DNA from: Acanthornis magna
Lineage: Eukaryota; Chordata; Aves; Passeriformes; Acanthizidae
Assembly (NCBI GenBank): GCA_036785705.1
Contig: JAWUZG010000138.1
Coordinates: 3,348,501 to 3,412,500 of the forward strand
Length of the DNA stretch: 64,000 nucleotides
Direction: 5' to 3'
The notes under the pieces were generated by a model that ran no database searches, was not told where the DNA came from, and saw only the letters and a program-made list of their open reading frames with translations. Every line of letters begins with the position of its first letter. Position 1 is the stretch's first letter. Shown piece after piece: positions 48,137 through 60,100 of this stretch. The position numbers and the translations under genes are program-made.

Positions 48137-51100
48137 GTAGGTGACCTGATAGCCACGGCCCCGTTCCTCCCTGTGGGATCTGCTGACCCACCTGGGCACC
48201 AGCTGGGGTGTCCTACCCACGGCTCTCTGGGTAAGGGGAGCTGCTGGCGCTGCTGGAGGCTTTTTCCCTGCCAGTGTTCAGAGGCAGAGGTAGCACCCCA
48301 CCTGGTCAGTCTTCCTGGAGACTTTGCTGGAAAGGAAGGTGTCCCAAGCCACTGAGCAGGTCATGCCAGGTCTGCCCCGTGTGAGGACTCAGCAGGGCAG
48401 TCGTGCGTGCTGCCAGCTGTCCCTGGGTGAGCTGGGGAGAGGAGCAGGCTTTGTTCAGCACCGGGAAAGGCTCCTTTGTGCAATCAGCCAGCCCTGCCTT
48501 GATGCTCACAGCTCCCAAGCCAGGGGTGTGATCTCTGCTGCATTGTCAGCCACCAGCACAGAGATGCTGTTATCAGTTTAACCCTGGCTCAGATCCCGTG
48601 GTGGCCATAAAGGGGTGAGCCTTGTTCAGAGGGCTGTGAAGGGATTGGGGCTGACATGGTGAGGGCAGAGCAGCAACGAGCAGAAATAATTTTTGAATGT
48701 CATTTTGACCTTTCTGCCTCATAGCTGTGTCTGTGAGCTGTGATTAAATCACTGCCAAACCCTCTTGTGGATGAAAGAATCTGGGGGCTGTCAGATTTTG
48801 ATTCCTTTTTGTCTGTGCAGCTCTTTCAACCCTCCCTGCTTTTCTTTTTACCTCCAAGTCGACAAAGAGATGCAGACAGGATCCCACCTGCTGCCAAATC
48901 CCAGAGGAATCCCTTTGCCATGCCCATTCCCTCCCAACCACCGGAGCAATGCTGAACATCACCTGGGGGCTTGGTCTGGGCAGTTCTGACCGAGATTCCC
49001 TTGTTCTTTTTGTTTCCCCTGCTCTGGGAAGGAGGCCCTGAAGTGTGACCCACATTCCTGGTTCCTGGAAGCGCAGCCTCGTGCTTGGCACAGTGACAGC
49101 GCGTGGCCAAAGGAGCCCCGGTGGCCAAGCAGGTCACTGTGTGCCCAGAGCTCACCTCTCCTGCAATTACCATCAATCAGTGCCCGTGTCACTCACAGCT
49201 CTAATCCCAGCCCTCAGCGCTGCTCTTTGGGCTGGGGAAGCCTTTAAATAACAACTTCATAATTTTCCTGGCTCATTAGCAAAGATTGGGGTGTGCAGGG
49301 CAGGGGTCGGGGCTGGGGGCTCTGCTGGGGTCAGCGGTGCTGAGTCCCAGTGAGTCCCACCGCGATGATTTCCCCTGGATCTCAGACCCCTTCATGCGGC
49401 TCTCGTGGGGTTTGGCACAAGGACCTGCCACTCCTGGGACAATCTCAGGCCTTTTGTACCTCCACAACCTTCCCTTGCTGCTGCCAGCAATCTCCAGCGT
49501 GCCCTGGGTGAGCGTTGGTGGCTTTGCTGTGCCCCAGGCCAGGCACTGCTGCTGGGGACCCCCAGGACCCCCCGGTGCCCTCCCGAGGGGCTGTCCCTCC
49601 TTCTCCCCTGCTCTCCCATCCCGCCCCTGCAGCCGGAGTGGGAAGCATTTGGTCACTGTGGTGACACGAAGCGTTCAGGGAAAGCAGAGCACAGTGCCCA
49701 CATCCCCGAGCTGTGTCCTCCCGCCTCTCAAAACCAGGGCAGAAATGTCACATCCTTCCCCATGTTGCAAGGGACAGTTTCATTATTCCTGTCCTGCGCT
49801 GGCTCCAGGCTGTTGTTTGTGGCAGGGCTGCTCCTCACAAGTCAATGAATCCTTTCATCTTGCTTTTAGCTGGGCTGGAACCTTCACCTTCCTCATTTTT
49901 AACTTCTGTTTCCCAATTTATTTGCTTTCCCCTCTTTTTTATGCTGTTCATACACCAAAATAACACACACCACATCACAGCTTTTGGGGCTGAGACCTTG
50001 CTGAATTTTGTTCATTTTTAAATTATTGAATGCTTTATTTTTGCGTGATAACTTCCCAGGTGGTTTCTCAAGAGGGTGAGTAATTGTTTCCAATGCGTTG
50101 TTCCCCCCTGAGTAAGGGATGAGCAGCTGAGGGCTCTGAAGTCAGCAAGGAGGAGTTGGGAGGGTTTGGCCATCCCAGATTTACACCCAGGATGAGCCCA
50201 TGGTCAGCTCTGGGGTGTAAATAGGTCTTTCTGCAGAATTTATTGGAGGAACTGAATTAAAATGAATTGTCTGTGACAACTGATAATTGATAAAAATCCC
50301 CATTAGAAAAGTGTTTGAAGGAAAACCTTTTCCTTGTGGGGGAACCTCTTCAGGCTTGGCCTTGCTTTGTGTTTCAAGAGAGAGACCATGGTCAAATTAG
50401 GGGGTGATAAAGAATGAAAAATATTTCATTTTTTGCTGGTGAGCAGAAAAAAAATCAAGGAGTTTTTGGTGAAGGAGAGCCCTGGGCTCAGCTCTGGTGG
50501 TGCTGCAGAGTCAGAGGTGGGAGAGGGACCCAAGGCTCCTGGAGGATGGGAAGTGCTGGAGGGGCTGGAGGGTTCCGGGGCTGGAATGGAGGGCACCCAA
50601 TGCTGGAATGTTCCAGGGGTGGGAAGAAGCTGTTGTGTGACCTCCCAGAGGACAGAGGGGATGGAGGATGCATGAGGGCAGGTGGGAGAAGGTTGCTGGG
50701 GAGCTGGAGGAGGAGTGCTCAGGAGCTGACTCTGCTCAGCTCCAGCAAAGAGAAACTCAGGATCCTGGCAGTCACCTGAACACCCTCACAGGAAGGAGCA
50801 GGATCTGCTGTGGGGCTCCTCCAGCCTGAGCCCTGAGCAGTGAAATGAAATGTCTGAAACACTTCCCAGAATCCCAGAATATCCTGAATTGGAAGGGACC
50901 CGCCAGGAGCAGCCAGTCCAGCTCCTCAGGGAATGGCCCCCACAGGGACTGAAGCACAGCCTGGATGTTTTTAGCACGAGGCTCTGAGCAGCTGAGCTCA
51001 TCTCAGGGTCCTCCAGCTCTGGGTGCAGAGCTGAAGTTCCTGGTTACTGAATCTGGCAGATCTTGCCCTTGGAGCTGATTTCCCCAGGCTTTTTTTGGGG

Positions 51101-54100
51101 GCTTTTCCTGCTGGAATCGCTGCCCAGGCTGGGTGGGAGTGCTCGAGGTGCCCTGTGCTGGACACCCACATCCACACTCCGTGTCCCAGCAGCTGCAGCT
51201 TGGGTTGCTGTGCTTCCCAAGGGATGCTGTCCCTGTCCCTGTCTCTGTCTCTGTCCCTCTCCCTGGGCACCTGCAGCCCCTCTGTCCCAGCTGGCCCTTC
51301 CTCTGGGCAGTCCCTGGGAGAAACCACCTTCCTCTGCTGAGGAGATGGTGGCAGCAGGTCCGGGGGAGGAGGAAACGGAGCCTTCTGCTTTCCACCCACC
51401 CTGGGCTGTGTCACTTCTGCCAGCACCGGGAGCCCGTGCCCAGCACGGCACCGTGGGTGAGGGCAGCTCAGGAGGTGCCATTTCTGCTCCGGTGCTCTTG
51501 GTTTTCTGGCTGGACAGGTGCCCACTCAGAGGGGAAATGCCACCCCCGAGGCCGGGAAGGAGCGGCTCTGGGAGGAGGAGGAAGAGGGCATCTTGGGGCA
51601 CTTCTCGGAACAGAAATGGCAAAGCCTCATCCGAGGCCGCCCCCGGGGCTGCTGTGCCTGCTCTTGGCATCTCTGTGATGCTGATAAGATCAAAGCCGAG
51701 CCCAGGCTCCCTGTGCAGCCCCACTCAGCACCCACTGCCTGCTCAGAGCCTTGGCTGTGTTCTTGTCCCACGGCGAGGTTTTCCTTTGGCTCTCCAGAGG
51801 CTTTGCTGTGGATTTGCTCTCCCAGAGGGAGGTTTTCCTTCGGTCTGTGTCGTGCTGGGTTCAGTCGAGTCACACTCTGTGGGGTGCTGGGATAAGCCCA
51901 GCTCAGTCCTGGGTTTGCCCCGGCCCCAGGGTGCCCCAGCTGGGGACAGGGTGTTCCCCGGGCTGCTGGCAGATAAACCTGACTCATTCTCAGTGTCTTA
52001 ACAAAAAATAAACAGTGCTGGGTCACCGGTTTGGTGAAGCAAAGCCGGATGGATGAGCACGAGGGCAGGGGGATGGCAGCAGTTCCTCGTTTGTGGGTCT
52101 CCCCCTGCCCTCCTGGGAGGTCTCCTGGGCCTCTTGGGCAAATTCCTTGGATTTAGGGGCTGTGGAGAGGAAAGTTCTGGTTTGTGCTGTCTGTACAAGG
52201 TGCATCTTTAATGCTGATCTTGACCCCTCCAGAGCCATGGGCTGCTCTTCTCTGAGGCACTGAGGCGTTTGGGAGCCTGATTTTGTTTCCCACTTCCCTC
52301 AGCCCCTGCCTGACCCAGCCGTGCTGTGGGTTTAGGTGGCTGAGGGGAAGTGTTTCCCTCCAACACAACTTCCCAGTGCTTGCCCAGCTCGACAGACTGG
52401 GGGTACTGGGGAGCTGAACAGGAGCATCCCTGGGGACATCCCAGGGCATCCCCAGGCTGCCTCCACAGATTTGGGGCCTCCCTTGCCTCCTATAGCGAGC
52501 CATGTTTTTTGGGAATTAAAGAGCAGAGGCCAGGGCAAAGCCCGGGTCAGCCTTGCCCCTGCCCGGGGTGCACATCCCGCCCTTGTCCTGCCCAGGCCAG
52601 GGGTGCCCAGCCCGGGCTGGTGCCGCTGGCTCTGGGCACACGTGGCACAGCGGGATGGAGCAGTCTGGGCTTTGTACTGGTGCTGCTGGGCCTGGGGTCA
52701 AAGCCCACTGCTGGGCTGTCCCTGGCCTTGATGTGCCAGCCCCTGTGACACAGCTCAGGGTCCCAGCAGTGTCACCCCTGCCAGGCTGTGCTCTGGTGGC
52801 TCACCTGGCCAGAGCCTCTCCCTGGCCTGGCAATAAACCAAGGGCTGTTCTGCAGCTTGTGGAGTCCCCAGGTGCCACCACAGGGGACACAGGACACTTG
52901 CAGAGGCTCCTTTCTGCTGCTGATGTCACCTGGGGCTCTTGTTCCCAACGTGGGCACAGTGAGAGCATTGCCCTCCTGCCCAAAGGACCTTTCCAGTCTG
53001 GAATGTGCTGTAAGATTCTGCTCCCAGTGCTGATGGCTGGGCCTGTGTGGGGAGGGAAGGGAATTCCCTCAGGGCTGGATCCCTGTCCTGGCTGATGCCT
53101 GGGGGTGCTGGACACTGTGCTGGGTGCTCTTTGTTCATTGTGTCCAGGATTTCCGAGCTGCATTTTGTGCTTCAGACTGTTTTTGCCAGGGCACAGCTCT
53201 TTTGGTGGTCTCTGGTTAGTGCAGCCTTGCCAAATTCAGGGGCTCAGCCCCTGGCAGCCTCCTGCCTCCCAGCACTGTTTGGGTTAATCCCAGGGGATTC
53301 CCAGAGCCTTGCCATGACCCGGAGTTAAACAGGAATTAGTGTGTAAGGATGTTACTCAAATACACCTGGCTGTGTCCCTGTGCCTCAGCTCAGCTCCTGC
53401 AGAACACCCAAAACTGGGTCACAGCACCTCAGGTCTGAATTTTAGAATATCCTGAGCTGGAAGGGATCCACAAAGATCAAGTGCAGCCCCTGGCCCTGCA
53501 CAGACACCAAACAATCCCACCCTGTCCATCCCTGGCAGCACTGTCCAAACGCTCCTGGAGCTGTGGCAGCCTCGGGGCTGTGCCCATTCCCTGGGGAGCC
53601 TGGGCAGTGCCCAGCACCCTCTGGGGGAAGAGCCTTTCCCTGAAATCCATCCTAAACCTTTCCTGACACAGCTCTAGCCATTCCTTCTTACGTTTTTCCC
53701 CTTAGGTTATATTTGTTTGTAAGGTGCGAGCCCTGCCCTTGTCCCTGCTCCCTGCCCGTGTTCCCAGCCCCTCCCCAGCAGGCTGGCCCAGGGCAGCAGC
53801 CCCAGCTCCTCTCCCTGAGCCCCATTCAGCACAGAATGCCTCCCTGAGCCGCGGTTTCCTCCTCCCTGCTACGAGTGAGAGGAAGGAAGGAGCTCAAACC
53901 CCACCGTGTGGGGCTATTGGGACTGTGGTTGGGGTGTGCAGGATGTGGCGTCCTCGCCTCGGGGGATGTTCCCTGATGGAGATCAGCCCCGCTGCTCTCG
54001 GGCGTCCCGCTCTCCACAGCTCCCAGGCATGCTGCTCCCCGTGGCTGGGCTCAGAGAGGAAATAATCATGGAATTGTTTGGGTGGGAAGGATCTTAAAGT

Positions 54101-57100
54101 TCATCCAGTGCCCCTTCTACTGTCCCAGGCTGCTCCAAGCCCTGTCCAGCCTGGCCTTGGACACTTCTAGGGATCCACAGCTCCTCTGGGCACCTGTGCC
54201 AGGGCCTCACACTCTCACAGGGAACAATTCCTTCCCAATCTCCCATCCAGCCCTGCCCTCCCTGTGTCCTGTCCCTCCATCCCTTGTCCCCAGTCCCTCT
54301 CCAGCTCTCCTGGAGCCCCTTCAGGCACTGGAAAGGGCCCTGAGGTCTCCCTGGAGCCTTCTTTCCCTCAGAGGCTGAACACCTCCAGCTCTCCCAGCCT
54401 GGCTCCAGCCCTCAGAGTATCAGCAGATCATTTCAGGAGATGGACTTTTTCCATGTGCAGGAGATTCAGAGTGCTTCAAATCTGCTCTGTTCTTCCTAAT
54501 ATCCCATTTAAATCTACCTTCCTTCAGCTTCCCCTTGTCCTGTCGCTCCATTCCCATGTCCAAAGTCCTCCTGCTCTCCTGGAGCCGCTGTGGGCCCTGA
54601 AAGGGGCTCTAAGATAAATCCTCCTCCCAGCTGGAGCAGGATGGGTTTTTTCAAGGTGGCACATGAGTCCAGCAGATTCTCGATAAAGTCAGCAAAGCTC
54701 CCGGCAGGTCTCAGCACTTCTGCTGGGCCAGTTCTTCCTTGGCTCTCTCCCAGGGGCTGGGGCTTTCCCTGGAGGATGCAACACTCTGGGACAATATGGA
54801 TTTATTTGGGCGATCTGCTGGAGTCATCCCATGGCTGTGTGCCATCACACTGTCATGTGGAAGCGGCTCAGAGGAAAAGCGGAGCATCACGGAATTCCTG
54901 GATTGATGTGGCTGTGCCCTCACTGACAAAACATCCCAGGATCTTGGTGGATAGCAGCAGAGCAGAGGCAAATTCGGAATTGCATCTGTAATTAACAGTG
55001 AGTGCATCTGAGCTGCTTGGAAACTTTCCAGAGGGATCTTTCTCCACTGGAAAATGTTGAATCATTGAAAGTAAAAAGTTGTGTGGCAGCAGGGGGGCTT
55101 TCCCTGCTGATTCAGCTGCAAGCCTGGCAGAAAGCCACGGGAACAGTGTCCCACTGAGCAAATGCTTGTCCTTGCTGGGGGACAAGTGTGGCTTTGCAAC
55201 CTCAGCGTTGCTTTTGCTTGTCTTGCCATTGGCCTTGTCCCGCCAGGCCATGGCGGATCTCTCCATGGCTTTAAATCCACTTTCCTTAGCACCTGGATGG
55301 AGTGGAAAGGTGTTTAGATGGCACATCTGTGTGTTGGATGAATGTGTAACCTCTGCAGTGGAAGAACCTTGGAGGGAGAGGCAGTGTGAGCTGTAGGTTT
55401 GTGATGAACCTGTGCCCTGCCAGCTCCTGGCATTGTCCCTTCCTGGCTCTAGAGTGACAGCCAGCACACCTGGATGGGTGTTCATGTCCCATGCCACCGT
55501 TCATGTCACTGAAACCCAGCTGCATGTCTGCTTCTCCTCTCTGATCTTTGGCCCCTCTTTTCTGCAGAGACAAAGGCTCTGTTTCTCTTGGCTTTGCCTT
55601 CAGGCTGAGGCTGGCAGAGCCTGGTGCCCCCTGAGCTGTGCCCTGGGCTGGGTGGGGTCTGCACTCGTCCTCCCCTGCTGGGAAAATCCACGGCAGAGCA
55701 GGACGGGGGAGCTGCCGACACGGACCCTTCCCAGATGTCTGTGGGGTTGTTTGCTTGAAATTCCCTGTAACTTTTCCCCACGGAGCTGAGGTGTGCCTGG
55801 GGAGGAGGAGCTGCTCCCTGCTTGGGCTGCGGATCCCGGCGAGCTCCGCCTGTCCCCTGGGATGCGGGGCGGGGATGAATGGAGGCTCCTGGCAGCCTGC
55901 ACTCGGAGCATTTCCTCCAGGAGCAGCTGCGAGCTGGCCCTGACCGCCAGGGAGAGCCGCGGCCTCGGGAAACACCTTGGCCATTGTCACCGGCCGGGTG
56001 CCAGCAGCCAGAGGCAGATGTTTGGGGAAGGGGCTGGGGCTGAGCCACCCCTCACCCATTTGCATGGCAATTGCCCTCTTTCCGATTCATCTTTGATGGG
56101 GTTTTGATAGATTTAATGAGAATTTGAGGGTGCTAAGAGATGGACTGAGTGCTGGGCAGGCGTGGCAGCGATGCTGATGCTGTGGTGCTGCTGCCTTGGG
56201 GCATCTCCAGGTGTGAGGAAGATGGGTTGGGTGCCTGCCTGCCAGGGAGCTGGATTGGGCAGGATTGGAGCGAGTTTAGAGCTGGGATAACACCTGGGGT
56301 TTGAGCCGAGGATGGCAGGGCAGGGGGTCTCGCTGGTGGCTTTTCTGTGCTGGGGCAGGAGAAAGGTGGGTCCCGCCCTCACCAGGTGCATCCCTTTGGT
56401 CTCGGCACGCACCTGGCAGCTCTGGCACCTTGGATCCTCACCCGGTTGCTGGGGCAGAGGCCTCCAGCCCAGCTGGAAGTGCTGGGCTGGGAGGATGTGG
56501 TGCTCAGGTGCTCTGTGGTGCCATGAGACAAACCCCGGGGTTTGAGGTTGGGTCCGGCCCCAGGGAGGGTGGGAGCTTTGTTCTTCTGCCCTCATCTGCT
56601 GCCTGTGGTCAGCGCCTTCCCCTTGACCTCTTCCCATTGTTCATCCCCCTGTGACCTTCCTGACTGGGACTGAGGGTGCCTGTGGGGCTGTGGGTGCCCG
56701 TGGGGCTGGGGGTGCCCGTGGGGCTGGGGGTGCCCATGGGGCTGGGAATGCCCATGGGACTGGAAGTGCCACTGGGGCGGGGAGTGCCAGTGGCTCTGTG
56801 TCCCCACAGCTGGGCTGTGCCTGAACTGCTGGAGCCTGCAGGAGCTGGTGAGCCGGGACGCCGGGAACTACCTCATCCTGCTGGAGAAGATTCTGGGCAA
56901 GACCAAAGAGGTGAGCTGGGGCTCTCAGGGAGGGCTGCAGCCTTGGGGACATCGGCAGTTCCGTGGCTTGCTCCAAATGGGCTTTGGCAAAGCTTGGTGG
57001 GGGATTTTGGTATTCTTGGGTGCTTGGGTGGTGCTTGGGTGGTGTTGGGTCAGCAGCTCCAGAACTCTGGTGGGAGCAGTGCTGTGTGTCCCACAAGGAA

Positions 57101-60100
57101 AAGCCCATATCCATTCTTTGGGCAGCCCTGCAGCTCCTCAGGGATGGGTTTTGATCCCCAGGGATGGGGTTTGATCCCCCAAAGAGCTGCTCAGCCCCGT
57201 GCAGGGCTGTGCAGATCCTCCAGCCTTCCTCAGCCCTTCCCTGGCCGTGTCCATGGAGCTGCTGCTCCGAAGCAGAGCAAATGGAAAATTTCCTGTTGTT
57301 TTTGGTGGAAGCTTCGCTGCAGCTCTGCCGGGTTTCCTGTGGGGCTGGGACGCTGGGGACCACGGGCAGGATTTGCACTGCACAGCAGCCTGGCAGATGA
57401 CAGTGGGGTCACAGCAAGGGGACAGAACAACAGCAGGGACAGTCAGATGGACCTGCCAGGACCCCATCAAGTGCCAGGGGAGCTTGAGGCATCGCTGGTC
57501 AAGCAGGGTCATCCTGGCTGCGGCTGGGAAGGCCTTGGAGGACTCCCTTGATGTGGCAGGAAGTGGGAATGTTCCCTAAATCTCCAGCACCGGGATTCAT
57601 GTGAGGGGGTAAATTCCCATTTTATGGGAAAGAGGCTGTGGAGCTGAGAGCAGTCACATTTTTAATGTATTCTTTCAATGGCTGGAATGGCTCTGGGTGC
57701 AGAGGTTTGGCACAGGAGGGTTTAGGTGAGGCTTTATTGCACTTTGTGCTGTGCTCAGAGGGGAGATTCTCTGCAGTGCCTCCTCGAGCAGAGAGTCCTG
57801 CTGGCTGTTCCCTGAGCAAAGGCTGGCGTTCCATCCCCTGGCTCCCATCCCCTGGATTTCCCTGGGCTGCCCAGCATCCCAAGCTGCCTACTTGGAGTCA
57901 CTTCCATGGAATTTCATGCAAGGATCAGGAGCATCGAAGGGCTGGGAGCTTGTCCAGATCTGGGAAAGACCCAGCAGGAGGTTGTGCTGGTCTGCCTGTC
58001 CCACCCTGTGCATTAGTGGGGTTTCGGGGGTGGTTTTCCTATGGAAATGAGGGAATCTCGCGGGTGTGGTGACGGGATGGTGTGGGCTGGGTGCTGGAGC
58101 CTGCCGGCACTCCAGGGATCCTTTAGGGCAGTGCTCCTGGTTGGAAGCTGATCCTGAGCCCTCGGGCTGTTCCCACAGGTGCAGGAGAGGTGTGACTACG
58201 ACCTGGTGACGCCCCTGGCCCTGCTCTTCTACTCGGCTGTGCTCTATGTAAGTGCCGAGGCTGCTGCACCGAGCCTGACCCCAGCCCTGCAGCAGAACTT
58301 TGGCTGGAACATCCCAGGCTGCTTTCATCAGTTTGTCCCAAAAAGAAAGATTCTGTGCGAATCCAATAGGGATGAGGGTCAAGGAACTGTTGCACAAGCT
58401 GAGAGACAAAGAAAATGAGCTTCAGGGGTTTCAAGCTATTTTTTTAAGACTGAGCTAATCAGAAGGGGAGATGGACAATGAAGGGGAATTTTCTTCATTG
58501 CCCTTTATACTTGGGCAAAATACAGGGGCAACGTGAATGAAAAGAAGCAGCTCCTTCCCAGGAAATACTTTTATTATTATTGTTATTATTACCAGCACAA
58601 TGCATCATTATCCCAAGGAAATCATTGCTGCCAGATCCTGCCCAAGCACAGGCTATATGGAATTCATCTGTATGGCTCTGTGGGGCTCAGAAAGGAATTT
58701 ATATTTAGGCTTGGGCACGTGAGCCCGGTTGGGAAGGAACTTCTTGGAGCTGTGCCCAGTGGGGATCCTGTGGCCCTTCCTTGGGAGGAGATGGGGTGGC
58801 TCAGGGGGAAGTTCTGCTTTTTTTCTCCTCCTCCCACTGCCAGCCTAAACCCTGGAATTTTCACACAGCACTCAGGGTTTTGCTCCTCTCTAACCTCATC
58901 TCCCTGTCCCCGCAGGCTCCTCACCTCCCCCCCGGCTCTGAGCTGCTCCTGAAAGCTGCCAGTGTCTACCACAGCTTCCTGACGTGGCCTGTGCCCTACT
59001 GTGACACCTTCCGGGAGCTGCTCACCTTCATCAGCAACGAGCTGAAGGCTCCTGGTGAGCGCTCCTGCCCTGCCCTGGGCTGTGCCACCACCCAAACCCA
59101 GCCTGCCTCGGGCTTTGTGCCCTGCTGCTCCTGACCCATGCCCCCTTTGCTTCCTGAATCCCCTGAGCTCAGTGCCCACGTGGGGCATCCCAAACCTCGG
59201 CTTTCTGTGGGGTGAGGACCTTTGCCCTCCATCCTCCTTGAGGATGATATTCCTGGGTGGTCCAGCACAGGGTGAGACTGGATTCCTGCAGAGGAGCAGG
59301 GCAGGATGGTGTTTGTGGTGGGTGCCTTGTGTGCAAGGAGCACCCCTGGGTCTCCCAGCTGCAGATCAGAGGGAATTAGAAACACGGGTAATGATTTCCT
59401 GGCTGGGTTTCAGTCTGGAGGGTCTTTTCCCCAGCAGAGCACGTGCTGGCTGCTCCCCCCAGCCTGCCCTTTGTTGGAGGTGCTCAGTGGTGCAATGGGG
59501 GCACAGCAGTGGGGCCATTCATGGGCATCAGGGTGGCTGGAGCCTCTGAGCCTGCTCTTCCATGGCGATTTCCATAGGGCTCAGGGACTCCCTTGATTGT
59601 TCTTTACAGCCCAGACACTCCTTGTGACCCAGCTCTGGGCACATCACGGGCAGCACCAGTGCTCCCCTTAATTAAGGGCTCCTTGTAGATGTCCTGTTGT
59701 TCCCAATGGAGCAGCTCCTCCAATTATTTCTCAAAGCCTTTTCCCCTAATCTCCCTGCCTTTTGGGGGCTTTTGAAGAGCTGTTATCACACAGAGCACAT
59801 TGCAGCCCATGTTTAATCCTGTGCAGGGCCGTGGCAGTGAGAGCAGCTCCGAGCAGGGTTGGGAGGCCTGGCAGGGGGCTGGGGCTGGGGCTGGGGGAGC
59901 TGCCCCCTCCTCAGAGTGGGAAAGTGCTCTGGAGAGCCCTGGGGATGCCAGCTGCAGGCTCTCTGTCACAGCAGCAGTGCCTGTGAGATGGGAGCTTGGA
60001 GATGGGATGAAAGGTGCTTTCCAAGGAACAAAAAGATGGAAAAAACCCCAGCCTGGGCAGTGGAAGCTCTGGACTGGCTGCTCTACCCTGGCACGAATGG

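Larger units (their letters stand above)
48137..56809 (+). other. PIK3R5: PIK3R5 intron 2 (8.7 kb)
   Basis: No additional exon is recognised. It holds four antisense CR1 fragments between 50.9 and 54.6 kb, a CTGTCC/CTGTCT repeat, an AT-rich candidate element at 49.15-49.29 kb and an 18-bp minisatellite at its 3' end. Long open frames such as 51063-52001 have no domain and lie across simple repeats. Confidence 0.9.

Noticed and set aside
51063..52001. 312-codon + strand frame in intron 2
   Set aside because: It crosses a CTGTCC simple repeat and has overlapping long frames on the opposite strand. No family resemblance.
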